64,000 bases of DNA from Saprospira sp. CCB-QB6 (GTDB lineage Bacteria; Bacteroidota; Bacteroidia; Chitinophagales; Saprospiraceae). Both the position numbers and the translations under genes were made by a program. The DNA is taken from the NCBI RefSeq assembly GCF_028464065.1, contig NZ_CP116808.1:3377501-3441500 (forward strand). Direction: 5' to 3'. Numbering within the stretch: the stretch's first letter is position 1; each line of letters starts with the position of its first letter. Of this stretch, positions 16,687 through 26,541 are shown piece after piece. The notes beneath the pieces were generated by a model. The model made no database searches. It was not told the origin of the DNA and was given only the letters and a program-made list of their open reading frames with translations.

Positions 16687-19600
16687 CTAAGAACTCAACT
16701 TATAATCCAGCCCCAATTTTTTCAGGGCATCCACAAAGGCGTCATCGGCACTAATGCGACGATTTTTAGAGAGTAGGGTGAGCTTCAAGCGCTCTTCTAT
16801 ATCCAGCAAATTGACCTCCAGCTCTTGTTCGCCAGGGTGTTTGCTACAGACATAATCGAGCTGTTCCATCAATTGCTCATTCAGTTGTTGGATGGGCAAA
16901 TTGATGGTGACCCCACGAATTTTCTCCTCAGAAACGGCATCCATCAGGCGGATTTCATTTACTCGGAGTTCAAACTCATATTCGTTATTCCAGCGGGGTT
17001 GATATTTCCCTTTGATGTAAATAACCGCATCTAGGTTGAGCAGATGGCGAAACTTCAGGTAGTTTTCGCCAAAGAGGCCCATTCGGTAGCGGCCCGTATA
17101 ATCTTCTACGGTGACAAAGGCAAAGGATTTCCCCTTTTTAGAGACCCGATGTTCTACCTCGTCTACAATGCCCCCAATGGCTATTTCTCGGTTTTTGTAT
17201 TGGTCCATTTGGTCAATGGGCTTGCACAAGCGCTGCACCGCCAGCTTATAATCATCTAGCGGATGGCCCGAAAGGTAAAAGCCTGCCACTTCCTTCTCCT
17301 TTTTGAGCCGAGCCAATAAGGGCCAAGGATCTGCTTCAGGGACCTTGGGCGGGGGCATGCTTTCCTCCATAGCTGTGGCCCCAAAAAGCGATTGACTAAA
17401 GTCGTTTTTCTGCTTCTGAAAGGCATTCCCATACTTAATGACGGCCTCCAAATAGCTTTGGCGATCATCATAAGGCTGAAAATAAGCGGATCTAGGCAAA
17501 CCAAAGGCATCCATGGCCCCACCCAATACCAAACTCTCAAAGCATTTGCGGTTGGCTGCCCGCAAGTTGATGCGTTGGGTCATATCGACCAAATCGGTGA
17601 AAGCCGCCTCTTCTCTAGCCTCTAAAATAGCCTCTACGGGACCTTGGCCCACTCCTTTGAGGGCCGAAAGCCCAAAGCGGATGCGCCCTTTGGGCGTGGC
17701 ATAGAAATCTAGCTTACTTTCATTGACATCTGGCCCCAAAACATCTACCCCCTGCGCCTTGCATTCTGCAATGAAGAAACTTACACTTTCCATGTTATCC
17801 TTGTTGTGCGAAAGGACCGAAGCCATAAATTCCGCAGGATAATGCGCTTTGAGATAAGCCGTCTGAAAAGCCACAAAGGCATAACAGGTAGAATGCGATT
17901 TATTAAAGGCATAAGAAGCAAAGGCCTCCCAGTCTTGCCAAATCTTTTTCAAAATCTTTTTCGGATGTCCCCGATCTTCTCCTCCCTTTTCAAATTTGGG
18001 AAACATCTCATCAATAAGTTTTTTCTTCTTTTTCCCCATCGCTTTCCGCAAGGTATCGGCTTCGCCCTTGGTAAAGCCCGCCAACTTTTGCGAAAGCAAC
18101 ATCACTTGCTCTTGATAGACCGTAATTCCATAGGTCTCGGCTAAATACTCTTCCATATCGGGTAGATCGTAGAGGATGGGCTTGCGGCCATGCTTCCGAT
18201 CAATAAACTCAGGAATATATTGCAAGGGACCAGGACGGTAAAGGGCGTTCATGGCAATGAGGTCCGCAAAGGTAGTGGGTTCTAAAGCCCGCATATGCTT
18301 TTGCATACCCGCGGATTCGTACTGGAACACCCCCACGGTTTCCCCTCTTTGGAACAACTCATAGGTTTTGGGATCATCCAAAGGGATTTCATCTGGATCA
18401 ATTTCTACCCCATGATTTTCCTTAATCATGGCAATGGCATCCTTGATGATGGTTAGGGTCTTCAAGCCTAAAAAGTCCATCTTGAGCAAGCCCGCATCCT
18501 CCGCTACGGAGTTGTCAAATTGCGAGACCAAGAGGTTGGAATCCTTGGCCACGGTTACCGGGACATAGTTCGTAATATCATCGGGCGTAATCACAACCCC
18601 ACAGGCGTGAATACCCGTACTTCGGATAGAACCCTCTAGCTTTTTGGCGTTGCGAATCATCTCGCCAATGGTGTCTTGGCCAGCGGCCAATTGGCGGAAC
18701 TCTTCGGCCTGCGCTTTTTCATCACTATTGAGTTTGCCCAATAACTTAGGATCTACCCCATCTTTGCCCAAAACCTTTTTGAGGGTGGCGCTCAGATGAG
18801 AAGGAAAGGTTTTGGCCACTCGATCCACCTCGGGCAAGGGCACATCCATTACCCGCCCAACATCTCGCAAAGAAGAACGGGCCGCCATAGAACCATAAGT
18901 AATGATTTGGGCCACCTGGTTTTGCCCATATTTATCAATCACGTATTGAATCACTTTCTCCCGCCCCACATCATCAAAGTCAATATCAATATCGGGCATC
19001 GAAATCCGACTCGGATTGAGGAAACGCTCAAATAGAAGATCGTACTTAATGGGGTCCACATTGGTAATCCCTACACAATAGGCTACGGCCGAACCCGCAG
19101 CAGAACCCCGCCCCGGACCTACCGATACCTTCAACTCTCGAGCTACAGTAGTGAAATCCTGTACAATCAAAAAGTAGCCAGGATAACCCGACTGCCGAAT
19201 GACCTCCAGCTCAAAGTCCAAACGCTCCTTAATAGCTGGCGTGATGGTTCCATAACGACGCTGCGCCCCCACATAAGTCAAATGCCGCAGATAATCATCC
19301 TGGGTCTTAAACTCTTTAGGCAGGGGAAAGGCAGGCAAAAGGACATCTCTGGCCAACGTCAGCTTATCAATTTTATCATAAATTTCCATGGTGTTCGCAA
19401 TCGAATCGGGCCGATCTAAGAACAACTGGTTCATCTGTTGCCGAGTCTTAAAATAGTAATCAGAACTCGAAAACTTAAAGCGGTTTTGGTCCTGTACCAA
19501 AGAACCCGTATTGATACAAAGCAACATATCGTGGGCGGTCCAATCATCCTCCTCTACATAATGCGAGTCATTGGTGGCAATAACTTTTACATCATATTTT

Positions 19601-20217
19601 TTGGCAAACTTCAAGAGCTGTTGGTTGATGTCTTCTTGGCTAATGCCCAGCCCATCAATGTTTTCTAATCCTCGGTGTCGCTGAATTTCAATGTAGAAAT
19701 CCTCCCCAAAAAGGTCGAGCCACCACTTGAGTTTTTGCTCGGCCTCTTCTATTTTCCCATGCATAATCGCCTGGGGAATCTCGGCCCCAATACAACAGCT
19801 CGTTGCAATTAAGCCCTCATGATATTTTTCAATCAGCTCCTTATCTACCCGCGGAAATTTGGAGTATAAGCCCTCCATAAAACCCAAAGAACAAAGCTTC
19901 GAAAGGTTTTGATAGCCCTGCTGGTTTTTGGCCAATAACAACTGATGAAAACGACGGTCGCGCTCTCCCTTGGCCTTAGAAAAACTGCGGCGATGCCGAT
20001 CCTCTACCAAATAAAACTCACAACCCACAATGGGTTTTAGGTTGCGCTTTTCGGCCTCGGCCACAAATTTAAAGGCCCCAAACATATTCCCATGATCGGT
20101 CAGCGCCACGGCTTTCATCCCATCTTCAGCCGCTTTATCCATCATCACCCCAATGTTCGAAGCCCCATCGAGCAAAGAAAATTGCGTATGACAATGTAGA
20201 TGTACAAAATCTTCCAT
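16687..20217 (-). CDS. dnaE: DNA polymerase III alpha subunit
   Basis: The replicative polymerase, 1,176 residues, the normal length for DnaE1. The N-terminal PHP domain begins VHLHCHTQFSLLDGASN and has LTDHGNMFGAF. The palm has GPGRGSAAGS and PDIDIDFDD, which carries catalytic aspartates. Tandem helix-hairpin-helix and an OB fold (IAIGGIVDEVEHRVSK..., FAFVTVEDYTGRYRM) close the protein. It stands alone, with the HHH gene downstream and the first 41-bp repeat locus upstream. Confidence 0.97.
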   Translation of the reverse strand: MEDFVHLHCHTQFSLLDGASNIGVMMDKAAEDGMKAVALTDHGNMFGAFKFVAEAEKRNLKPIVGCEFYLVEDRHRRSFSKAKGERDRRFHQLLLAKNQQGYQNLSKLCSLGFMEGLYSKFPRVDKELIEKYHEGLIATSCCIGAEIPQAIMHGKIEEAEQKLKWWLDLFGEDFYIEIQRHRGLENIDGLGISQEDINQQLLKFAKKYDVKVIATNDSHYVEEDDWTAHDMLLCINTGSLVQDQNRFKFSSSDYYFKTRQQMNQLFLDRPDSIANTMEIYDKIDKLTLARDVLLPAFPLPKEFKTQDDYLRHLTYVGAQRRYGTITPAIKERLDFELEVIRQSGYPGYFLIVQDFTTVARELKVSVGPGRGSAAGSAVAYCVGITNVDPIKYDLLFERFLNPSRISMPDIDIDFDDVGREKVIQYVIDKYGQNQVAQIITYGSMAARSSLRDVGRVMDVPLPEVDRVAKTFPSHLSATLKKVLGKDGVDPKLLGKLNSDEKAQAEEFRQLAAGQDTIGEMIRNAKKLEGSIRSTGIHACGVVITPDDITNYVPVTVAKDSNLLVSQFDNSVAEDAGLLKMDFLGLKTLTIIKDAIAMIKENHGVEIDPDEIPLDDPKTYELFQRGETVGVFQYESAGMQKHMRALEPTTFADLIAMNALYRPGPLQYIPEFIDRKHGRKPILYDLPDMEEYLAETYGITVYQEQVMLLSQKLAGFTKGEADTLRKAMGKKKKKLIDEMFPKFEKGGEDRGHPKKILKKIWQDWEAFASYAFNKSHSTCYAFVAFQTAYLKAHYPAEFMASVLSHNKDNMESVSFFIAECKAQGVDVLGPDVNESKLDFYATPKGRIRFGLSALKGVGQGPVEAILEAREEAAFTDLVDMTQRINLRAANRKCFESLVLGGAMDAFGLPRSAYFQPYDDRQSYLEAVIKYGNAFQKQKNDFSQSLFGATAMEESMPPPKVPEADPWPLLARLKKEKEVAGFYLSGHPLDDYKLAVQRLCKPIDQMDQYKNREIAIGGIVDEVEHRVSKKGKSFAFVTVEDYTGRYRMGLFGENYLKFRHLLNLDAVIYIKGKYQPRWNNEYEFELRVNEIRLMDAVSEEKIRGVTINLPIQQLNEQLMEQLDYVCSKHPGEQELEVNLLDIEERLKLTLLSKNRRISADDAFVDALKKLGLDYKLSS

Positions 20218-20353
20218 CCTTCCTATTTTTTTGAGTGCTACGCAACATACAAAAGCACATTTGGATGGCCAAAGGCTTGCAACTTTTTGTTTTTTTTATG
20301 CCTTCAGACTTGATTTCTTCCTTTTTTTGGCTTTCTATTTTTCGGTTTTTTTT

Positions 20354-20474
20354 GGGGCCCGCGGCCAGCAAGCTGGCCGCCGCTATGCTGTGGGGCTCAC
20401 AGGGCTGTTCGGCCCTTCGCTGGCTTCGCCAGCTCGGTCTGGCGCTGCGCGCCACCCCTCCGCAGCGCTGGGCC
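20354..20474 (+). repeat. GC-rich intergenic element, copy 6 (forward)
   Basis: TTTTGGGGCCCGCGGCCAGC with hairpin GGCCAGCAAGCTGGCC, GTTCGGCCCTTCG, variable hairpin GCTGGCTTCGCCAGC, GGTCTGGCGCTGCGCGCCA, ending GCGCTGGGCC. It bounds the first 41-bp array on the dnaE side. Confidence 0.85.
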
Positions 20475-20530
20475 GCTCATCTTGAGTTGTTACTTTTGGC
20501 TGTCTTCTTCGGCCTTGTTTAGGGCCTCCT

Positions 20531-21010
20531 GTAAAATGCATTTAGCTGTGGCGTTGCGCCACAGCCGTCTGCATCATTACATTTAGCTGTGGCGTTGCGC
20601 CACAGTCGTCTGCATCATTACATTTAGCTCTGGCGTTGCGCCACAGTTGTCTGCATCATTACATTTAGCTGTGGCGTTGCGCCACAGCCATCTGCATCAT
20701 TACATTTAGCTGTGGCGTTGCGCCACAGCCGTCTGCATCATTACATTTAGCTGTGGCGTTGCGCCACAGCCGTCTGCATCATTACATTTAGCTGTGGCGT
20801 TGCGCCACAGCCATCTGCATCGATACATTTAACTAGGGGGATTCCCCCAAGGCGTCTGCATCGATACATTTAACTAGGGGGATTCCCCCAAGGCGTCTGC
20901 ATCGATACATTTAACTAGGGGGATTCCCCCAAGGCGTCTGCATCAATACATTTAGCTAGGGGGATTCCCCCAAGGCGTCTGTATCAATACATTTAACTAG
21001 GGGGAGCTGT
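20531..21010 (-). repeat. 41-bp tandem array 1 (12 units, two hairpin cores)
   Basis: Twelve units at an exact 41-base period (TTTAGCT/TTTAACT at 20541, 20582 ... 20992). The first seven have the core GTGGCGTTGCGCCAC; the last five have AGGGGGATTCCCCC (the final one incomplete). The linker CTGCATCATTACATTTAGCT is shared by all. No coding potential and no unique spacers. On the minus strand the linker reads AGCTAAATGTAATGATGCAG, the same polarity as arrays 2 and 3 on the plus strand. Confidence 0.95.
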
Positions 21011-21013
21011 ATA

Positions 21014-21352
21014 AGGCCCTATCTTTTTTTCTGGACCGCCCCTACTACAAATTAGCTAGCTTGGCTTAGCAGCGAAATATTGGATGCGGTTGTATTTAAG
21101 CCCTTGTCATTTTACCCTAGGGGCAAGCCCCTAGGCTAATAGTAGTAGTCGCCTGCTCCTTCGAGGGGGCTTTTTGTTTGGCTCTATTGGTTAATTGGGC
21201 CCAGATGTAATTTTGTGTATTGCCCCTTAGGTACTAAGTCTATATTTGAAGAGCAAGCAAATAATTGGTAGTTAAAGATTTTACTCGCTTAACTGTTCAA
21301 GCTCAGGAGGAAAGGCGAATCCCCTCGAAGGAGGGGATGATAGATTTAATAG
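21014..21352 (-). repeat. 339-bp noncoding module, copy 1 (inverted)
   Basis: The reverse complement of the modules at 49771-50109 and 57981-58319. The outer parts match closely (GGCCCTATCTTTTTTTCTGG, the GCGAAATATTGGATGCGGTT stretch, CCTAGGGGCAAGCCCCTAGG, the CTCGAAGGAG hairpins). The middle (about 21200-21290) has diverged. No open frame of note. Confidence 0.9.
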
Positions 21353-21412
21353 CCTAGGGCCTTGGCCCTAGGGGGAATTTATATCATATTGGCCTGTAGG
21401 TTGAAACCTGCA
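21353..21412 (-). repeat. Single 81-bp-type unit of composite locus 1
   Basis: CCTAGGGCCTTGGCCCTAGG, GGGAATTTATATCATATTGG and the palindrome CTGTAGGTTGAAACCTGCAG make one inverted copy of the 81-bp unit that forms a 14-fold array at 48.65-49.77 kb. Confidence 0.8.
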
Positions 21413-21433
21413 GCCCATGGCCGAAGGCCAAAC

Positions 21434-21555
21434 GGCCTAGCGATGTGCAGCAGTGGCCCGCAGGGCCAGACCAAGCCGCCGCAGGCGGCGAAGGGCCGAG
21501 CAAATAGCGAGCTGCGGAACGTAGCGCCGCAAGGCGAAGCCGCAGCGGAGGCCCC
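21434..21555 (-). repeat. GC-rich intergenic element, copy 7 (reverse)
   Basis: GGCCTAGCGATGTGCAGCAG, GGCCCGCAGGGCCAGACC, variable hairpin GCCGCCGCAGGCGGC, AGGGCCGAGCAAATAGCGAG, hairpin GCGGAACGTAGCGCCGC and GGCCCC. It closes composite locus 1, upstream of the LRR gene. Confidence 0.85.
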
Positions 21556-21640
21556 AAAAAAATAAAAAGAGATGAACTAAAATGACTAGTGATTAGTTTT
21601 CGACCCTTTAAAACACGGCCAAAAGGCTAAAAAAGATCAG

Positions 21641-23221
21641 ATGAAAAAAATATTACTTATTAGTTGTTGTCTTTGTTTGTCTATGTATTTGTTTGGACAG
21701 AAAAAGCCTGTTATACTCTTTTTACTAGATGACCCGATGATTGAAAAAACGGAGGAAATTCAGGCAAAAATTGAGGCGCAGTCTCTTTCTTTTGAGCTAG
21801 ATACGATTCTGTATAGTAGTGAGTTGTTTAAAGAATATTTTTTGGGCAAAAAAGGGGAGAGCTTTTATCTAATGAATTTTGCTGGCCAACAATACTTATT
21901 TGCAGAAGACTTGGCCCAGGCAGATACGGCTACAGAAGCCCTTGTTTTGCGGGAGCCAATGGATTTTCCCAAGAAAATTGGGCAGCTCAAAAAATTGAAG
22001 TATTTGCAACTTAACCTCAATGGAGATATGGGGGACGAAATTGGCCAATTGCAAGAATTGCAGACGCTTCAGCTTTGGCAAAACCAAGGAGGGCGTTTTT
22101 CTTCGGCCATCAAAAAGCTGCCAAAGCTCGAAAATTTGATACTTTCGGGCTGCTCCAAATTGCCTTGGCAGCTTTATCAGCTTAAATCCTTGAAAAAGCT
22201 AAGCATTGAGCTCAATACAGAAATAACTTTGTCTAGAAGCATCAATCAATTGAGTCAATTGGAGGAGCTGTCTTGGACTTATAGTAGTTTGGAGCGTTTG
22301 GATGGAAATATGGCTGTATTCAAAAGGCTTAAACGCCTTAATTTAGGGCGAAATAGTTTGAATAGCCTTCCTGCTACAATAGGGGGCTGGAAGAATTTGA
22401 GGGAGCTGAGGCTCTCTGAAAATAATCTAGAAACTTTGCCAGCGGCAATCGGGCAATGCCAAGCCTTAGAGCAGCTTATTGTTCAGGATAACGCTTTGGA
22501 GCGTTTGCCCGAAAGTATGGGGCAACTTAAGCAGCTCAAAACCTTAGTGCTACAAGGAAATCAATTGGAGCGCCTGCCCGCTGGCCTTATGCAGGCAGAG
22601 GCTTTGCGCATTTTGGATTTGGGGGACAACCCGCTCAGGCAATTGCCCGAAGAGATAGGAAATTTAAAGCAGTTGGAGGTCCTTAACTTGGGAAAGGATC
22701 AACTTTCGGAGGGGAATCAATTAGTGAGCTTACCCAATAGTTTGGGGCAGCTGCAGCAGTTGGAAAAGTTGATTGTGAACAATAATCGACTAAGCGCTTT
22801 ACCCAACAGCTTGGGAAATTGTCAATCAATACGAGAACTAGAGTTAATCAATAATCGATTGACGGCTTTGCCTAGCAGTTTTGGACAGCTTAAAAAACTA
22901 GAAGTTTTGTTTTTAAGGGGGAATAATCTTCAAGCCTTGCCCGATAGTTTATCTGGACTCCAATCGCTAGAATGGTTAGATCTGTCTAACAACAACCGTT
23001 TGACCGCTCTTCCTGAAGATATAGGAGCGCTAGATCAGTTAAAAAACCTCGATATTTCTGGAACGGGGATTAAGCATCTGCCCAAGAGTATAGAAAATTT
23101 ATATTCACTGGAGTACCTAGTTATCCATAAAGGGCAAATTTCAGAAGAAGAGCTAAGGCAGATCCATAAGTCTCTGCCTTTCTTAAGGACTTACCTCGTT
23201 GAAAAAGAAAATCGACTTTAA
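21641..23221 (+). CDS. Secreted leucine-rich repeat protein
   Basis: A 526-residue protein with a signal peptide (MKKILLISCCLCLSMYLFGQ). From about residue 100 to 510 it is built of roughly 17 leucine-rich repeats of the type LxxLxLxxNxLxxLPxxIGxL, for example LKTLVLQGNQLERLPAGL. Such proteins usually bind other proteins. No C-terminal sorting domain or membrane anchor is seen, so the location is periplasm or outside. It has its own terminator at 23230-23259. Paralogues may exist elsewhere, because LRR genes of this type are prone to repeat exchange (family knowledge). Confidence 0.88.
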   Translation: MKKILLISCCLCLSMYLFGQKKPVILFLLDDPMIEKTEEIQAKIEAQSLSFELDTILYSSELFKEYFLGKKGESFYLMNFAGQQYLFAEDLAQADTATEALVLREPMDFPKKIGQLKKLKYLQLNLNGDMGDEIGQLQELQTLQLWQNQGGRFSSAIKKLPKLENLILSGCSKLPWQLYQLKSLKKLSIELNTEITLSRSINQLSQLEELSWTYSSLERLDGNMAVFKRLKRLNLGRNSLNSLPATIGGWKNLRELRLSENNLETLPAAIGQCQALEQLIVQDNALERLPESMGQLKQLKTLVLQGNQLERLPAGLMQAEALRILDLGDNPLRQLPEEIGNLKQLEVLNLGKDQLSEGNQLVSLPNSLGQLQQLEKLIVNNNRLSALPNSLGNCQSIRELELINNRLTALPSSFGQLKKLEVLFLRGNNLQALPDSLSGLQSLEWLDLSNNNRLTALPEDIGALDQLKNLDISGTGIKHLPKSIENLYSLEYLVIHKGQISEEELRQIHKSLPFLRTYLVEKENRL

Positions 23222-23229
23222 TGCAGCCT

Positions 23230-23259
23230 AGGGCGGGGGAAAACCTCCGCCCTTTTTTT
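23230..23259 (+). terminator. Rho-independent terminator
   Basis: GGGCGGGGG-AAAA-CCTCCGCCC followed by seven T residues, 8 bases behind the LRR gene. Confidence 0.85.
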
Positions 23260-23323
23260 ATGCGCTCCCCAAACTTGGCACAGAATGAGATTGGAAGGGA
23301 GCTTAAGGACAAAATAAAATGCT

Positions 23324-24715
23324 ATGAAAACAGAAGAAAAAATAAGGCTGCTCTATCTCCGTGCGGGCTTTGGCTTGCGTCCTGAGGAATGGGCCAAAAA
23401 AAGAACGGAAAAATTAGGCAAGCAGCTCGATGAGCTCTTTGGAGAGACAAAGGCGCAGCCCTTTGCACCCTTGGCATTTGCTTACCCCAAAGACCCTAAA
23501 AGCTTGACTAAAGAAAAGCGAAAAATGCTGCGCAAAAAGTCGCGAAAACTACGTAATCAGGTCAATAGTCAATGGATAGAGCGGATGATTCGGCCAAAAA
23601 AGGAGAGTCCTTTGCTTGATAAAATGGCTTTGTTCTGGCATGGACATTTTGCCTGTGAGCCTAAATTGCATCATCATGCAGAGGAGTATTTGGCCGTCAT
23701 TCGGCAGCATGCCTTGGGCAACTTTAAGGATTTGCTTCTGGCGGTATCCAAATCTACCGCCATGATTTTGTACCTCAACAATCAGCAAAATCGCAAGAAA
23801 AAGCCCAATGAAAATTTTGCCCGAGAGCTGATGGAGCTTTTTACCTTGGGGCGGGGACATTATAGCGAGCAAGACATCAAAGAATCAGCTAGGGCCTTTA
23901 CGGGCTGGCATTGCGATCCCTTGCAGGCCCAATTTAAGTTTAAGGAGCGGCAGCATGATGCTGAATCCAAGACCTTTATGGACCAAAGGGGCAATTTTGG
24001 TGGCGAGGACATCATCAATATCATTTTGCAGCAAAAGCGCTGCGCTGAGTTTTTGGCCGAAAAACTTTACGCCTTTTTTGTCAATGAGCGAGCGCCCAAT
24101 AAAAAGCATATTGCAGCCCTAGCCGATACCATATATAAGAGTAATTACGATCTCAAAATTAGTCTCCGCTTTTTATTTGAGGCCAAATGGTTTTATCAGC
24201 CAACGCATTTGGGGGCCAATATTAAGAGTCCCGTTATGTTGCTGGTGCAACTTGCCCGCATTCTAGATCTGCGCGCATCGGAGGATTTGGCTTGGTTGCA
24301 GGCTCAGCGGGCTTTGGGCCAAATTCTGTTCAAGCCGCCTAATGTAGCGGGTTGGCCAGGGGGGCGGAGCTGGATCGATCCCAGCCTTTTATTGCTTCGG
24401 CTCAATTTGGCCGCCGTCATTTTTGAGAAAACCGATATTGTATTTCGGCCCAAAGATGATCCCAAAGCGGTCATGCGGGGCAAGGGCTTTAGAAAGTTGG
24501 CGCTTAAGGCCAATATTCAGCCCCTAAAACAGTTGGTTGCTGCAGGAAGTGCAGAAGATATTTTGGTCCAATTGAGTAGTTATTTATTGCCTATTGCGCC
24601 CAAGTTATCAGCCCCAAAATTTCAGGCTTATTTGAGCTTGGCCCAAACGAAAGAAGAACAAATCCAAGCGGCTAGCCTCTTGCTTTTATCTACTCCCGAA
24701 TTTCAAATTTGCTAA
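23324..24715 (+). CDS. DUF1800 family protein
   Basis: 463 residues. It shows the family's signatures: KMALFWHGHFACEPK, NENFARELMELFTLG, KESARAFTGWH, SPVMLLVQLARIL and KPPNVAGWPGGRSW. The family is widespread in Bacteroidota and Planctomycetes and almost always lies next to a DUF1501 gene, as here (10-base gap to 24726). The biochemical role is not established. No signal peptide is seen at this N-terminus. The two genes form an operon between the LRR gene and a pair of inverted GC-rich elements. Confidence 0.92.
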   Translation: MKTEEKIRLLYLRAGFGLRPEEWAKKRTEKLGKQLDELFGETKAQPFAPLAFAYPKDPKSLTKEKRKMLRKKSRKLRNQVNSQWIERMIRPKKESPLLDKMALFWHGHFACEPKLHHHAEEYLAVIRQHALGNFKDLLLAVSKSTAMILYLNNQQNRKKKPNENFARELMELFTLGRGHYSEQDIKESARAFTGWHCDPLQAQFKFKERQHDAESKTFMDQRGNFGGEDIINIILQQKRCAEFLAEKLYAFFVNERAPNKKHIAALADTIYKSNYDLKISLRFLFEAKWFYQPTHLGANIKSPVMLLVQLARILDLRASEDLAWLQAQRALGQILFKPPNVAGWPGGRSWIDPSLLLLRLNLAAVIFEKTDIVFRPKDDPKAVMRGKGFRKLALKANIQPLKQLVAAGSAEDILVQLSSYLLPIAPKLSAPKFQAYLSLAQTKEEQIQAASLLLLSTPEFQIC

Positions 24716-24725
24716 ATCTCCCCTT

Positions 24726-25922
24726 ATGTTGAATCGAAGAAGTTTTCTAAAAAAATCGGCAGTAGTAACGGCAGGCGCTATGTTGTTGCCAGCTTTTCTC
24801 AAGGCCTATCAAAATGATTGGAAGGGGAAAACCGAATTTAAGGGTCGCCGCCTGATTATCCTTCAACTGACGGGAGGAAACGATGGCCTCAATACCTTGG
24901 TCCCTTTTGAAGACGATATTTATTATCAGCAACGTCCCCGCTTGGCCATCCCCAAACCAGAGCTGATCAAATTGGATGAGTTGCAGGGCTGGAACCCCGC
25001 TATGCAGCCCCTGCAAGCCCTTTGGGAAGAGGGCGAATGCTTAATTTTGAATGCGGTGGGTTATCCCGATCCCGATCGCTCGCATTTTCGGTCTATGGAT
25101 ATTTGGCAGACGGGCTCCGCTGCCAATGAGTTTTGGTCCAAAGGCTGGTTGGGCCGCTATTTGGAGCAATTGCCGCAGCCCAAACCCTATACGGCTATCG
25201 AGCTAGACAAGCAGTTGAGTTTGGCCCTAAAAGGGGAGCAGTTGGCGGCTTTGGCCGTAGACAACCCCAAGCAGTTCAAGCGGCAGTTGCAAACGCCCAT
25301 TATCCAAGCTCTTTTGGAGCAGCAACATGCGGCCGAGCACGAGCAATTGGCTTATTTGTACCAAACTTTGGGCGAAACCGAGTCTTCTGCCAGCTACCTA
25401 ATGGAGAAGGCGCAGCTCTATACTTCTTCGGGCGATTATCCCAAAACGGGCTTTGGCAAAGACCTCAAGCAGATGGCCGAGTTGATTGCTGCAGGTTGCG
25501 AAACCCAAATCTATTATGCGAGTTTGACGGGCTTTGACACCCATGCCAATCAAAAAAACAGACAAGCCCAGTTGCTCAAACAATATGCGCAGGCGGTGGC
25601 GGCTCTTCGCCAAGAATTGCGCAAAGCAGGGGAGTGGGAAAATACCCTCATCCTAACGTTTTCGGAATTTGGGCGGCGTTTGGCCGAAAATGGCAGTGGG
25701 GGCAGCGATCATGGCACGGCCAACAACCTTTATTTAATGGGCGGTGGGCTCAAAAAGGCGGGGATTTATAATGCTCCAGCTTCATTAAGCCAATTGGATC
25801 AGGGCGATTTGATTTATGATATTGATTTTCGGCGGGTCTATCAGGCTATTTTATCCGATTGGTTGCAGGCCGATGCCAAGGCGGTATTGGGCCGCAGTTT
25901 GTCCAAGCTCGATATTTTTTAG
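24726..25922 (+). CDS. DUF1501 family protein, Tat-type leader
   Basis: 398 residues. The N-terminus NRRSFLKKSAVVTAG is a twin-arginine export signal. The body has TGGNDGLNTLVPFEDDIYY and FSEFGRRLAENGSGGSDHGT, both hallmarks of the DUF1501 family, which belongs to the alkaline phosphatase/sulfatase-like fold group. It would act in the periplasm together with its DUF1800 partner. The stop is 11 bases before a GC-rich element. Confidence 0.92.
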   Translation: MLNRRSFLKKSAVVTAGAMLLPAFLKAYQNDWKGKTEFKGRRLIILQLTGGNDGLNTLVPFEDDIYYQQRPRLAIPKPELIKLDELQGWNPAMQPLQALWEEGECLILNAVGYPDPDRSHFRSMDIWQTGSAANEFWSKGWLGRYLEQLPQPKPYTAIELDKQLSLALKGEQLAALAVDNPKQFKRQLQTPIIQALLEQQHAAEHEQLAYLYQTLGETESSASYLMEKAQLYTSSGDYPKTGFGKDLKQMAELIAAGCETQIYYASLTGFDTHANQKNRQAQLLKQYAQAVAALRQELRKAGEWENTLILTFSEFGRRLAENGSGGSDHGTANNLYLMGGGLKKAGIYNAPASLSQLDQGDLIYDIDFRRVYQAILSDWLQADAKAVLGRSLSKLDIF

Positions 25923-25933
25923 GGGGAGGATTT

Positions 25934-26051
25934 GGGGCTGCCCCAGCCAAGGGCTGGGTCGGGCCATTGCGCAGCTCGCTGTTCGCTCGGCCCTGCGTCG
26001 CTTTGCTCCTTGGTCTGCCGCCTTTGGCGGCCCTGCTCCAGCCCCTCAGCC
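25934..26051 (+). repeat. GC-rich intergenic element, copy 8 (forward)
   Basis: GGGGCTGCCCCAGCCAAGGG, CAGCTCGCTGTTCGCTCGGC, TGCGTCGC, GGTCTGCCGCCTTTGGCGG and CTCAGCC. It is the left half of the closest inverted pair in the window. Confidence 0.8.
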
Positions 26052-26147
26052 GCGGGCCTTCGGCCCTTTACAGGCGGCAAAGCCGCCTGTGCTGGACCCC
26101 AATTTGCCACCGAAGCCAAAGGCCAAAAGCAAAAAAGAGGGGGGAGT

Positions 26148-26272
26148 GGCCCAGCGCTGCGGAGGGGTGGCCGCAGGCCAGACCGAAGGCGAAACGAAGT
26201 GTAGCCTGAAGGGCCGAACAGTCCTGTGAGCCCCGCAGCATAGCGGCGGCCAGCTTGCTGGCCGCGGGCCCC
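26148..26272 (-). repeat. GC-rich intergenic element, copy 9 (reverse)
   Basis: GGCCCAGCGCTGCGGAGGGG, GTGGCCGCAGGCCAGACCGA, GGCGAAACGAAG stem, AGGGCCGAACAGTCCTGTGA, and end hairpin GGCCAGCTTGCTGGCC then GGGCCCC. Its skeleton matches copy 6 best, inverted. Confidence 0.85.
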
Positions 26273-26541
26273 AAAAAATTAACTAAAAAAGACGGAAAAA
26301 AAGGGAGGCAAAAGCTAGAAAATATAAAAAAGAGAACTAGCTTTACTAAAAGTAAAGAGCGGGAAGCTATAAAATGAAATGGTAGCTATTTACTTGTGAA
26401 TCAAAATATTGTAAAGTTCTTTGACAGTGCTAGGAAAGCGAAAAGACAGGAGTTAATTGCTCCCCAGCTTGGCCGGAAACGGCTGAACGCCCAACTAGCT
26501 TAAAAAGCATTTTAAACCCTAGAATTTAATCTTTTTAAGCC
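26273..26541. other. Intergenic region, no gene seen
   Basis: AT-rich sequence between the inverted element pair and the gene at 26542. I found no open frame, RNA gene or clear promoter. A short imperfect stem GGCCGGAAACGGCT lies near 26472. Confidence 0.5.

Noticed and set aside
20531-21010. CRISPR array
   Set aside because: The unit is repeated whole at 41 bases. There are no unique spacers between conserved repeats, and no cas genes are in the window. The same holds for 50110-50490, 58320-59080 and the 81-bp array.
25816-26274. ORFs across the inverted element pair
   Set aside because: Open frames on both strands in several phases, rich in Arg/Ala/Pro, are expected from GC-rich repeats and show no protein character.
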